A program made the position numbers and the translations under genes. A model generated the notes under the pieces. That model did not search any database. It was not told where the DNA came from and saw only the letters and a program-made list of their open reading frames with translations. Of a stretch of 14,177 nt of DNA, positions 6,809 to 14,159 are shown piece by piece (within the stretch, counting starts at the first letter, position 1; every line of letters starts with the position of its first letter). Origin of the DNA: an uncultured Flavobacteriia bacterium (GTDB taxonomy: Bacteria > Bacteroidota > Bacteroidia > Flavobacteriales_D > Crocinitomicaceae); contig CALJTX010000001.1 in NCBI GenBank assembly GCA_937975705.1, positions 1-14,177 on the forward strand. The letters run 5' to 3'.

Positions 6809-8821
6809 TCAGCGCAATAAATTGAGGTGACCGCTAAACACCTGTGCCTCCTCATTTTTTGAATAACTCAGCGCTAACTTCCACACATACAGCCCATCTG
6901 GCGCCAAATGCCCATCTTGTGTGCTCGTGCCATCCCAATACGCCGACGGATCGTTAGACCAAAAAACACATTCACCCCAGCGGTTGTAAATAGTGAGTTC
7001 AAAAGACTTAGGAAGTGTTCCGCTCCATACCACCTCAAAATGCTGATTGAATTGATCTGCATCGGGCGTAAAGGCATTTGGAACATAAAAAACGAACGGC
7101 GCTGGAAGCACTTCGCTCGTGTCCGTGGTATCCACCACTGCTTGTGCGCAAGCATAAACAAAGGCGGTATCATAAGCCGCGCAATTCCCATTTATTGCAG
7201 TCAAATACACGTCTATGCACCCGGGCTGCGTGAGGATCGTATTGGCATTTGCGCCGCTGGCCTGAAAACCATTCGAACACTGCCAAGCATAAGTGGTTGT
7301 TGGTGTGGCATTTTGTGCGGTAAATTGGACATTTAGCGGGATGAGTCCATTCGGACTGCTGTTCGTTTGTATTTGTGCAACAGGCAATGGTTGCACAACC
7401 AAAGTGAATTGCGTGGTATCTACGCAAACACTTGAACTGATTGGCGTAAAGGTATAAGTCTGGGTTTGGTTCAGTGAAAGAACAGGCGTCCAAGTACCCG
7501 GTATTCCATTTGCCGACACGAGCGCCAGGAGGTAATTCTCGCCACTACATATGGTATCCGAAGTTGGAAACGAAGGCACGGTCAATGGATTGACAACAAT
7601 TGTCATATTGGTTGAATCTGCGCACTGTCCAACAGCTGGGGTGAAAACGTAGTTTTGCGTTTGCGTGTTGGTGAGGGCCGGCAACCAAGTTCCGGTGATT
7701 CCATTTGAAGATATCGCGGGTAATATAAACGTTGTGCCCTGACAAATAGGGCCAATTGTATTAAAAATTGGCTCTGTCAGGTTCATTGAAGTAAGAGAAA
7801 TAACAAAGTTGCTGGTGTCTGTGCAACCAATACTCGAGGTTGCGACGCAACTATAATTGCCTGCACAAAGTCCTGTAAGTGTTCCGGAAGTACCTATACT
7901 TACACCTGCTGAATTGATCCATTCGTAAGTATAGCCCGGTATGGAACCCGTTGCATTCGCCACGGCCGTACCCGTGCACGTACAACCAGTTGCAGGCGTC
8001 GTTTGCACACTCAGTTGCAAAGGTGTAATCGGCAGACAGGCATTATTGAATTGCGCAATAAAAGCTGCATTGGCAAGATTATTTGGCAAACCTGGCGTTT
8101 GTTGATTCGAACCGCAAGTTGCGGCGTTGGTGCATCCGGATGTCCAGTTCGCCTGCTGCACCGGATTGGTTCCATTGAAAAAATATACCGTTGCCGAACC
8201 ACTCCCTGAAAAGTAAATTTGATTGTTCGTATTGGCAGTTCCATAACACACCGAAAAAACCTCACAACCGGCTAGATCGACAATGCGCGCGCAATCTCCG
8301 CTGTTGGCCAAAACTGTATTGTTCCAATTGCCTCCTGCGGTCCAATTTGCTGGCGGATACGAACATGCTACAGCACCAGGTGTGAGTGAATTGGATTCCA
8401 AGAGTTGCAAGTTGTTAATAGGCACTACAAGCCGACAATTGCCATCGTTCAAGCTCAAATCATTGGTGGGTATGGCAACATTTGGATCTTGGTCGTTGTA
8501 CAATACGATGAGCGTACCCACCGGAACACAAGCCCAAAGAGCATTATTTGAAAAGCGAACAGCTCCGGGTGCAACTCCGGTTCCGGTCATGCCGCCATGA
8601 TAACCACTGTTGTCATCGAAAATCCAGCCTCTGATATCCAGGCAAGGCGGTGTGGTTTGTGTACAATTATAAGTAATGGTGTCACTAATGACTAATAACT
8701 CAACGTATTCTTTGTTACCCGACGGGCCATTAGACACCTCGTTGATGATCAGCGTTTGGGTCCTAACAAAGGACCAATTCAAAAAGAAAATGACAATCGG
8801 AACAAGTAGATTTACTCTCAA
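6809..8821 (-). CDS. Secreted protein with lamin-tail-like domain, Ig-like repeats and type IX type B sorting domain
   Basis: This 670-residue protein begins with a hydrophobic signal segment (about 4-20, followed by RTQ). Residues 22-265 resemble a lamin-tail (LTD-like) domain: LIINEVSNGPSGNKEYVELLV at the start, then IRGWIFDDNSG and VGTLIVLYND. Residues 266-345 look like a SprB-type repeat (TGSIPGYTYEW, then LCAGNYSCVA and GCTD). Two tandem Ig-like repeats cover about 350-478, and a PKD-like module about 480-557 (YAWQCSNGF). The last 90 residues are a gliding-motility-associated type B sorting domain: FVFYVPNAFTPDADQFNQ, then ELTIYNRWGECVF, YWDGT, PDGLYVWKL and a final GHLNLLR. Type B proteins are T9SS cargo that generally work with a PorP/SprF-family partner. 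The start appears to be TTG at 8821: a stop (TAA, 8833-8831) lies four codons upstream, and no in-frame ATG occurs until residue 78, which would remove the signal peptide. Function beyond surface exposure is unknown. Confidence 0.88.
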   Translation of the reverse strand: MRVNLLVPIVIFFLNWSFVRTQTLIINEVSNGPSGNKEYVELLVISDTITYNCTQTTPPCLDIRGWIFDDNSGYHGGMTGTGVAPGAVRFSNNALWACVPVGTLIVLYNDQDPNVAIPTNDLSLNDGNCRLVVPINNLQLLESNSLTPGAVACSYPPANWTAGGNWNNTVLANSGDCARIVDLAGCEVFSVCYGTANTNNQIYFSGSGSATVYFFNGTNPVQQANWTSGCTNAATCGSNQQTPGLPNNLANAAFIAQFNNACLPITPLQLSVQTTPATGCTCTGTAVANATGSIPGYTYEWINSAGVSIGTSGTLTGLCAGNYSCVATSSIGCTDTSNFVISLTSMNLTEPIFNTIGPICQGTTFILPAISSNGITGTWLPALTNTQTQNYVFTPAVGQCADSTNMTIVVNPLTVPSFPTSDTICSGENYLLALVSANGIPGTWTPVLSLNQTQTYTFTPISSSVCVDTTQFTLVVQPLPVAQIQTNSSPNGLIPLNVQFTAQNATPTTTYAWQCSNGFQASGANANTILTQPGCIDVYLTAINGNCAAYDTAFVYACAQAVVDTTDTSEVLPAPFVFYVPNAFTPDADQFNQHFEVVWSGTLPKSFELTIYNRWGECVFWSNDPSAYWDGTSTQDGHLAPDGLYVWKLALSYSKNEEAQVFSGHLNLLR
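7388..7774 (-). repeat. Two tandem Ig-like repeats inside the type B secreted protein
   Basis: Repeat 1 (residues about 350-411, 7589-7774) and repeat 2 (about 414-478, 7388-7582) align closely. Each begins with an IC-x-G motif (ICQGTT, ICSGEN), carries SxNGIxGTWxPxL in the middle, then QTQxYxFTP, a second Cys and a closing VVxPL. The pattern is a common repeat of Bacteroidota surface proteins that also carry type B sorting domains. The conserved Cys pair could form a disulfide in each module once exported. Confidence 0.8.
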
Positions 8822-8911
8822 GGGCGCTAATTACTGCGCAAAGTTGGGATATTATTTCAAACCATCCGTAAAAACACGGACGAATTGATATTTTTTTAAC
8901 AAACAAGTACC

Positions 8912-10144
8912 CTAATCAAGTGTGAACATAAACCCTGTCAGCAAGCCCAACGACTGGTACTTATTCTTGATATATGGATCACTCACCACTTTACCAAAAG
9001 CATAGCGATAGATTGGCGAGACCGAAAATTGCAGTTGTTCACTCACCTGATAAATCAGTTCGCACTGCGCGTAGGCATTGAGCACAAATTTATTTGACGC
9101 TACAAGCGCTACGCCGTTATTTTGGGGCAATATGTAGGCGCCATTGCGCTGCATACCGTATCCGAGACCAAAACCAATTGCAGGTTGCAGCGTTAATTTC
9201 TGCAGCGGTACGCGGTACGACAAACCCAATGGGATTTGGACGTATTGATATCGGTTCGTGCCTTCTACTGAAATGACCTCATATTTATATTGTTCGCCCC
9301 ATTCCAAATAGTTCAGACCCGTCTGAAAACCCCAATGCGCAAATTGACACTGATAGCGCAAATTGAGATCCCAACTTGACGTGTTGCGCTCGCCGAGCTC
9401 ACGCCATTCACGAATTTGTTTAGCGGTATATGGTGCTGGGAATGCGTACAAGACATCATCTGCTTCAAAACTTGAGAAAATAGCACTCACGCCAAATTGC
9501 AAGCCAAACTGGTGTTGAACGCGTTTTTTGGTTGGCATGACCTCGTGTGGTAATGCGGGTATGGGTTGAGTTAGTGTCAATCGATTTTGTGTCAAGGCAC
9601 TGTCTTTTTCATGCTCGTCCGAAAGTAAAACTGGGTTGATCACATACGTTTCTTGTTGCACATCGATCTGTTCACTTGTAGAAGCTGTGAACTGAGCAGC
9701 AGGAGCTAAAAGAGATGTTGATGTCGAAGTGGTAAATGAAGTTGAAGTGGACGAAGCATTATTTAGTGAAGATGAAACCTTTCTTATTGAAGGAGAAGAA
9801 GAAGGAGAAAGAGAAGACGGAGCAGTAGGAGAATTAGGAGCAGTAGAAGACTTATGTATAGATGATGACCTTGTAGAAGCAGCCTTGCTTATTGACAAAG
9901 ATGAGGTAGCTTTTGTTTTTGATTTGACACGAGTGGGAACCAATAAAAAATAAGTTCCAACTAATACAACGGCACCTAGTGCAGAGAAAATCCACCAAGC
10001 GAAAAGCGGCTTGCGGCGTTTTTTCTCGAGCGCATCCAAGCGCGCCTCGAGGTCTTGCACAAAAGCGGGGTTTGGGCGCTCTGGAGCAATGTTGTTGAGT
10101 CCTGAAAAAAGTTTATCCAACGGATCTTTGACTTGGTTTTTCAT
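8912..10144 (-). CDS. Anti-sigma-like trans-envelope protein: membrane helix, Ser/Thr linker, outer-membrane beta-barrel
   Basis: This 410-residue protein has four parts. Residues 1-46 are soluble and charged, with a predicted helix AFVQDLEARLDALEKKRRK whose basic end fits a positive-inside rule. Residues 47-68 are one membrane helix (FAWWIFSALGAVVLVGTYFLL). Residues about 71-157 are a low-complexity Ser/Thr/Ala linker. Residues about 210-410 alternate as beta strands with aromatic girdles (FGLQFGVSAIF, WDLNLRYQCQF, WGFQTGLNYLEWG, QIPLGLSYRVP and others) and end in LGLLTGFMFTLD, as in OMP_b-brl-type porins. There is no cleavable signal peptide. The start overlaps the end of the ECF sigma gene by 32 bases, which strongly implies coupled translation. 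I infer a sigma-binding cytosolic tip, an inner-membrane anchor, and a barrel in the outer membrane, making a single-chain envelope sensor. No known anti-sigma zinc-finger motif is seen, so the sigma-binding role rests on position and topology. Confidence 0.83.
   Translation of the reverse strand: MKNQVKDPLDKLFSGLNNIAPERPNPAFVQDLEARLDALEKKRRKPLFAWWIFSALGAVVLVGTYFLLVPTRVKSKTKATSSLSISKAASTRSSSIHKSSTAPNSPTAPSSLSPSSSPSIRKVSSSLNNASSTSTSFTTSTSTSLLAPAAQFTASTSEQIDVQQETYVINPVLLSDEHEKDSALTQNRLTLTQPIPALPHEVMPTKKRVQHQFGLQFGVSAIFSSFEADDVLYAFPAPYTAKQIREWRELGERNTSSWDLNLRYQCQFAHWGFQTGLNYLEWGEQYKYEVISVEGTNRYQYVQIPLGLSYRVPLQKLTLQPAIGFGLGYGMQRNGAYILPQNNGVALVASNKFVLNAYAQCELIYQVSEQLQFSVSPIYRYAFGKVVSDPYIKNKYQSLGLLTGFMFTLD
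9674..9934 (-). repeat. Low-complexity Ser/Thr-rich linker coding stretch
   Basis: Residues about 71-157 of the barrel fusion are mostly Ser, Thr, Ala and Pro, without recognisable secondary structure (for example SSTSTSFTTSTSTS at 131-144). The coding strand is pyrimidine-rich, so the plus strand carries purine tracts, including an unbroken run of 29 purines at 9789-9817. The segment is long enough to cross a periplasm in extended form and could be O-glycosylated, as Ser/Thr-rich regions of Bacteroidota periplasmic proteins often are. Its codons are irregular, not a perfect microsatellite. Confidence 0.8.
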
Positions 10145-10676
10145 GGGTGTGTTCTATTAATTCACGTAATTTTTTGCGCGCCATTTTGGTGTGCCACTTA
10201 GAGGTTTCTTCGGTGACACCCAATTTTTGGGCAATTTCTTTATGGCTGTAACCTTCTATAGCAAAGAGATTGAAAACCAGCCGGGCGGGCTCGTTTAGTT
10301 GCAAGAGTAGGTTTTGGAGTTGTTCGTTGGTAAAAACCGCATCGGACTGGAAGTCTGGAGCGCCGCGTTCTTCTACGGCTGCATCGAAACGGTACAGTTC
10401 GTTATAGCGTTTGTTGCGGCGGTATTCGTCGATGATTTCGTTGGAAATAATGCGCTTGACCCAACTCAAAAAACGCCCAGTTTGATAGCTTTCAAGATGT
10501 AGAATGACTTTAATGTAGGCGTTATTGACGACCGTCATTTGTTCGTCTGCGTTGTGGTAATAGCGGCGTGCTGCCGAGATCAAAACCGGATAACACAGCT
10601 CATACAAAGCCAATTGGGCTCTGCGCTCGCCCGTTTGAGCGGCTGCGAGAAGTTGTTTGTCGGGTTCTGAATTCAT
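10113..10676 (-). CDS. ECF-type RNA polymerase sigma factor
   Basis: This sigma-70 family factor of 187 residues would direct RNA polymerase to a small set of promoters. Region 2 spans about 23-90: LYELCYPVLISAARRYYHNADE, then the core-binding and -10 recognition part with FLSWVKRIISNEIIDEYRRNKR. Region 4 spans about 122-175: LLLQLNEPARLVFNLFAIEGYSHKEIAQKLG (helix-turn-helix), then KMARKKLREL. There is no region 1 or 3, as expected of the extracytoplasmic-function class. I choose ATG at 10676; a GTG at 10691 would add five residues (MQNAF) without conserved sequence. The last 32 bases overlap the start of the membrane-barrel gene in another frame, so the two form one unit. That arrangement is typical of an ECF factor and its anti-sigma partner. 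A promoter-like pair lies 42-74 bases upstream. Target promoters are unknown; the divergent PorP-like gene is a natural candidate. Confidence 0.93.
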   Translation of the reverse strand: MNSEPDKQLLAAAQTGERRAQLALYELCYPVLISAARRYYHNADEQMTVVNNAYIKVILHLESYQTGRFLSWVKRIISNEIIDEYRRNKRYNELYRFDAAVEERGAPDFQSDAVFTNEQLQNLLLQLNEPARLVFNLFAIEGYSHKEIAQKLGVTEETSKWHTKMARKKLRELIEHTHEKPSQRSVG

Positions 10677-10717
10677 GAAGGCATTCTGCACAACCTAAGG
10701 TAACGTAAAAAGTGGAA

Positions 10718-10750
10718 CAAAGGTGTAGTGTAACTTTTCATTGCTTCAAA
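10718..10750 (-). promoter_or_regulatory. Candidate promoter of the ECF sigma operon (Bacteroidota housekeeping type)
   Basis: On the minus strand, TTTG (10750-10747) is followed after 21 bases by CACCTTTG (10725-10718). This matches the Bacteroidota primary-sigma consensus of a TTTG -33 element and a TAnnTTTG -7 element at seven of eight positions in the latter. Transcription would start a few bases downstream, leaving a leader of roughly 35 bases before the ATG at 10676. This is a pattern match only. If the sigma factor regulates itself, an additional element would be expected here. Confidence 0.45.
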
Positions 10751-10779
10751 TTGTCTCAATAAGGCAAGATATATATTCC
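10751..10779 (+). promoter_or_regulatory. Weak candidate promoter of the PorP/SprF-like gene
   Basis: TTG (10751-10753), an 18-base spacer and TATATTCC (10772-10779) resemble a degenerate -33/-7 pair; the latter matches six of eight consensus positions. The element ends 17 bases before the ATG at 10797. It sits back to back with the -33 element of the sigma operon, so the two divergent promoters would share about 60 bases of control region. The poor match leaves room for recognition by an alternative sigma factor such as the neighbour. Confidence 0.25.
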
Positions 10780-10796
10780 ATTTAAAACCAAAACCT

Positions 10797-11693
10797 ATGA
10801 AAATTCAAGCAATTATTGCACTCCTTTTTTTACTTCCCTTCGCAAGTTGGGCCCAGTTGAGCAATGCCTCAGATCAACTCGAATTCAGTAACCCAGCCTA
10901 CCATTACGATGCGAAAGTCAATGGAGATGGCTATCGGGCCAGCTCCTTGAATACCAATTTTTCTTACCTTGGGTTCAACTCCCTCTATTCGGCAAATTAC
11001 CAAGGTGCACTGCGCTATCAGCAAAGTATGGGCAAATGGAAATTTGGTTTAAACACAGCGCACTCCGGCATAGATTCATGGCAAAAAAACACAAAGATTG
11101 GCCTGAGCATTGGGCGTGATTTTGCCATCAACCGAAACTGGAGCATCAGACCTGCAATTGGGTTCAATTACAATGATTATCGCTTGAGTTCACCTGTCAT
11201 TGAGTTCATTACTGACAAATATCAATTGGCCGATATTGATCTTGGCTTTCAACTCAGGTATAAAAGTTGGCAGTTATTTAGCAGCGTCAATTCTATTTAT
11301 TCGTCCAAAGCAAATATCGGTAGTTTAGAGCCTGTGTATCTCACCAACTCACCGAGTTATGCTGTTGGCTTCAAAAAATCTTTTCAACTCGACAGCCTCC
11401 AACGACTAGATGCTACACTTCTATATGAGCAATCCCAAGGGTTTCAATCCATCAATACCACTGTGAGCTATTTGCGAAATACAAATCATTTCTTGCTAGG
11501 TTACGCCTACCGTCAATTCAATTTTGGCTATGGCCGGCAAATTGATGGTGCACATCAAGTCATGTTGAGTTTGAACTTGAATCAACCAAGCTTACTCAGT
11601 AATACACTCCGATACGGCCTACAGCTCAACTACAAATGGCAACTCACACACAAGACTGCTGTACTCAAATTCACAGGGACACCTTCCTTCTAG
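10797..11693 (+). CDS. PorP/SprF-like type IX secretion outer-membrane barrel protein
   Basis: This 298-residue protein has a clear signal peptide (about 1-20, KIQAIIALLFLLPFASWAQ). Shortly after comes the NPAY motif (33-36) typical of the PorP/SprF family. The rest is a run of amphipathic strands with alternating aromatic residues (WKFGLNTAHSGI, NWSIRPAIGFNYNDYRL, DIDLGFQLRYKSWQLFSSV, HFLLGYAYRQFNFGYGRQI, LRYGLQLNYKWQL), consistent with an outer-membrane barrel of family length. PorP/SprF proteins act in T9SS, often as the surface partner of type B cargo. The usual QDPQFSQY segment before NPAY is replaced by LSNASDQLEFS, so this is a divergent member and a different barrel family is possible. 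The kelch-type gene starts 34 bases downstream on the same strand, so the two probably form an operon. The sigma operon diverges upstream. The ATG at 10797 is the only start that includes the signal peptide. Confidence 0.68.
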   Translation: MKIQAIIALLFLLPFASWAQLSNASDQLEFSNPAYHYDAKVNGDGYRASSLNTNFSYLGFNSLYSANYQGALRYQQSMGKWKFGLNTAHSGIDSWQKNTKIGLSIGRDFAINRNWSIRPAIGFNYNDYRLSSPVIEFITDKYQLADIDLGFQLRYKSWQLFSSVNSIYSSKANIGSLEPVYLTNSPSYAVGFKKSFQLDSLQRLDATLLYEQSQGFQSINTTVSYLRNTNHFLLGYAYRQFNFGYGRQIDGAHQVMLSLNLNQPSLLSNTLRYGLQLNYKWQLTHKTAVLKFTGTPSF

Positions 11694-11727
11694 CATACTA
11701 AAAAACAAATTATCGCGTTAAGAGCGC

Positions 11728-12909
11728 ATGCGGGTTTTACTTTTGATTTTGCTCTTGCTGACGATTGAAGCGAAGGGCCAATTTTGGCAACAGCAAGCTG
11801 TTTTTCCGGGCATTGCCCGCGACGACGGCGCACAGTTTAGCATCGGGAACCTCCATTTTTGTGGCACCGGACGCGGCAGTGATTTCGCTTGCACCGGAGA
11901 CTTCTTTGTTTACGATTCTCATAACAATACCTGGAACACCGCGGCGTCTTTGCCCATTTGGCAAGAAAGACAATATGCCAGCGCCTTTAGCTATCAAGAA
12001 AAAGGCTACATTTTGGGTGGAGAAAATTGCAACGGTTATTATTTCACAACTTTTTGGCGCTATGCGCCACTTACAGATACCTGGGAACCCCTGCCCGAAT
12101 TTCCTGGCGAGGGCCGCGCGGGTGCGCAGCATTTTGTCATCGGCTCCAATTTGTATTGGATTGGCGGACGCAACGCAACAGGCATTCTCAACGAAGTATG
12201 GTGCTTTCATTTTGACACACAACAATGGGAACAGCTGAGCAATTTGCCCTTTGCAGGTATTTGGCGCGGCATTGGTTTTGCCAATCAATCGAATGGTTTT
12301 GTGGCCTGCGGCCGCAGCAATGAAGCGGGGCAAACCGGATGGAACACAGACACTTGGCGCTACGACCCGCAAAACGACCAATGGAGTAACTTTAGCACAC
12401 AACTCCATCTCGGGACCCGTATGTATCTAGGCAGTGCACAAAACGATTCCTTGTTGTTTGTTTTTGGAGGCGTTGATGTCAATGACAATGTGCTGAGCAG
12501 TTTGGAAAAAATCAATTTAAACACCTTTCAAATCGAACAACTTTTGCCCTTCTCCGCAAATGCGCGCAAAGGTTGCATGAGTTTTGTCGGCAACGATTAT
12601 TTTCATTTGAGCACAGGTATAGCAGCCAATGACAGACTCAACGAAACGTGGCGTATTGCCTACAGCCCTGAGGCGCAACTTTCCGAAAAAGAGCTTTTTG
12701 AAGTGTCTATTAATTTACAAGATGCGGTACTATTCATCAGTAGCAATCCTGAATTGATCGGCGAAATACTAAAAATCAAGGACATTCAAGGGCGCGTCAT
12801 GGCAGAACTACCCATTAACAAAACCAATGAGTATATTCCCCTTGAACATTTGAATTCAGGTTTATATTTTGTCGAAATCCGACAAATATTGAAGCAATTT
12901 TGGCGTTAA
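11728..12909 (+). CDS. Secreted kelch-type beta-propeller with degenerate type A sorting domain
   Basis: This 393-residue protein opens with a signal peptide (about 1-18, LLLILLLLTIEAKGQ). The body is a kelch/galactose-oxidase-like propeller. Repeats with the form x-W/V-x-Y/F-D/P-x-x-x-x-x-W and a Gly-Gly pair occur at about 58-76 (FFVYDSHNNTWNTAASLP), 107-126, 155-174, 207-223 and, less clearly, 257-276 and 305-310, giving five or six blades. The tail (about 326-393) resembles a T9SS type A domain: LKIKDIQGRVM, LEHLNSGLYFVEIR, then a short basic end KQFWR. It lacks the YPNP motif and the last hairpin is shortened, so sorting may be altered. No catalytic galactose-oxidase residues can be placed, so a binding or structural role is more likely. 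It is probably co-transcribed with the PorP/SprF-like gene 34 bases upstream. Its TAA shares TTAA with the convergent gene, and no terminator lies between them. Confidence 0.85.
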   Translation: MRVLLLILLLLTIEAKGQFWQQQAVFPGIARDDGAQFSIGNLHFCGTGRGSDFACTGDFFVYDSHNNTWNTAASLPIWQERQYASAFSYQEKGYILGGENCNGYYFTTFWRYAPLTDTWEPLPEFPGEGRAGAQHFVIGSNLYWIGGRNATGILNEVWCFHFDTQQWEQLSNLPFAGIWRGIGFANQSNGFVACGRSNEAGQTGWNTDTWRYDPQNDQWSNFSTQLHLGTRMYLGSAQNDSLLFVFGGVDVNDNVLSSLEKINLNTFQIEQLLPFSANARKGCMSFVGNDYFHLSTGIAANDRLNETWRIAYSPEAQLSEKELFEVSINLQDAVLFISSNPELIGEILKIKDIQGRVMAELPINKTNEYIPLEHLNSGLYFVEIRQILKQFWR

Positions 12910-14156
12910 TTTGGTTCGAGAACGACTGTTTGTAAATCTCCTTTATACAAGTAGAAAAGCTGCCCGTTTCTGATTTCAAATTCAGCACCTTTCCAAACAC
13001 TAGCCGTCTGATATACTTGCTTTGCCTCACCTGTTTGCAAGTCCACTTTGAAAAAGACAAAATGAAAATTGGTAGGTGCAAGTACATATAGTTCATTTTC
13101 CAAAGGATCTAGTATTGGCTCTAAGCGCTTTAAACTGTGTATGCCTTTGCTTTTGAAGATGATTTCTTTTGAACCATAAACAACGCCATACATGGAAAGT
13201 TTGGTAAGGCGTTGAGCTTGGGCAGTAATGGCAATCAAGGTGTCAGCATCATGAAAAAATAATGGATTAAATGCTGTTGCCGGGCGGTCTGCAACAAATA
13301 AATTTTTTCTGTATTGCAACATTGCCGAGCGGTAATATTTTGAATCGAGTCCGCGGTAAATGAAATGATTTGGACTCTCTCGGTCAAATGCATTAAAGAC
13401 CAAATCAGAGCCGTCAAAATTTTTCACTGAATTACTCGAAATAAGCCATGGCGCAATGCGCGTTTTGTCGCTGACGCGGTTCATGTTGAGCCTGACGGTT
13501 AAAGGGTCTTGGATCCAGTCACCTACCTCATAAAATGCAATATGAACGAATTGATCAGCCGGAAAAAATGCCGGACGGTAAAAAGACTCGTTATTGAAGT
13601 CGGCAGGATACTCAGATAAGGCTTCTGTTCCGTACATCAAATTCATGATCATGAGCGTTTGCTGATCGATGAGCGCACTCAAAGAATAACCATTCGACTG
13701 CAAAGACCAAGTCAGCGGCTGGATATTGAGTTGCGCACAGGCCAATGGTAGGTCAGCCCTAAGTATCAAAGCGGAATTATATATTGATTTGTCTAAAGGT
13801 TTGAAGTCTTTTAACGAAGACCAAACCAAGCGTTCCTCTAAAACAGGACGCTGTTTTAAAGTGACTTGATCGATAGGTTGTAAAAAGAAGGGGAGTTCTG
13901 TTAATTTGTCCTGACTCCACGCCTTTTTATTCGTTGTGGCTGGCGTTTGGATGGTCTTCACGCTAGATGTATCTTTTTTACGTATTACAGGCTGTTTTGT
14001 AAATAATACAAGCAATAGTCCAAACAAAACCAAGCCGGACGCCGTCCATAAGCACCACTTTTTGACTTTTTGCTCTAAGCGCACACGGCGCAATTTGCGC
14101 TCAAACAGTGGCCAGGTCTCTGTTGCCAGGGCCTCTAATGATTTTGAATTAGTCAT
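12906..14156 (-). CDS. Unrecognised single-pass inner-membrane protein with large periplasmic region
   Basis: I do not recognise this 416-residue protein. The N-terminal 33 residues are charged and helical (FERKLRRVRLEQKVKKW at 18-34), followed by one membrane helix (about 35-52, CLWTASGLVLFGLLLVLF) without a signal-peptidase site. The basic residues before the helix place the N-terminus in the cytosol and about 360 residues in the periplasm. A Thr/Lys-rich linker (60-85) comes first. The rest is rich in beta strands; the last 120 residues contain propeller-like hairpins (ELYVLAPTNFHFVFFKVDLQ, LFYLYKGDLQTVVLE). The topology resembles that of the anti-sigma-like protein at 8912-10144, although the sequences are not alike. 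ATG 14156 is the best start: a TGA lies two codons upstream in frame. A further gene may end at that TGA. A transmembrane regulator is possible, but nothing proves it. It converges on the kelch gene with a four-base overlap. Confidence 0.7.
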   Translation of the reverse strand: MTNSKSLEALATETWPLFERKLRRVRLEQKVKKWCLWTASGLVLFGLLLVLFTKQPVIRKKDTSSVKTIQTPATTNKKAWSQDKLTELPFFLQPIDQVTLKQRPVLEERLVWSSLKDFKPLDKSIYNSALILRADLPLACAQLNIQPLTWSLQSNGYSLSALIDQQTLMIMNLMYGTEALSEYPADFNNESFYRPAFFPADQFVHIAFYEVGDWIQDPLTVRLNMNRVSDKTRIAPWLISSNSVKNFDGSDLVFNAFDRESPNHFIYRGLDSKYYRSAMLQYRKNLFVADRPATAFNPLFFHDADTLIAITAQAQRLTKLSMYGVVYGSKEIIFKSKGIHSLKRLEPILDPLENELYVLAPTNFHFVFFKVDLQTGEAKQVYQTASVWKGAEFEIRNGQLFYLYKGDLQTVVLEPN

Positions 14157-14159
14157 GGC

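Noticed and set aside
8865..8880. Small hairpin TCCGT-AAAAAC-ACGGA between the barrel-fusion and type B genes
   Set aside because: It has only five base pairs, and on the minus strand the T residues lie in the loop, not after the stem; too weak to call a terminator.
9729..9953. Plus-strand open frame for a highly acidic 74-residue protein
   Set aside because: It is the complement of the Ser/Thr-rich linker; the Glu/Asp richness is just the reverse of TCN/ACN codons. It has no promoter or family match.
8912..10676. Reading the sigma-barrel pair as a classical FecIR iron-uptake system
   Set aside because: There is no FecR domain, no TonB box or plug domain and no SusC/SusD-like gene nearby; the barrel is far too small for a TonB-dependent receptor.
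11737..12408. Minus-strand open frame of 223 codons inside the kelch gene
   Set aside because: It is fully antisense to a gene with a signal peptide and propeller repeats; its product is Cys/Arg-rich without any domain, as shadows usually are.
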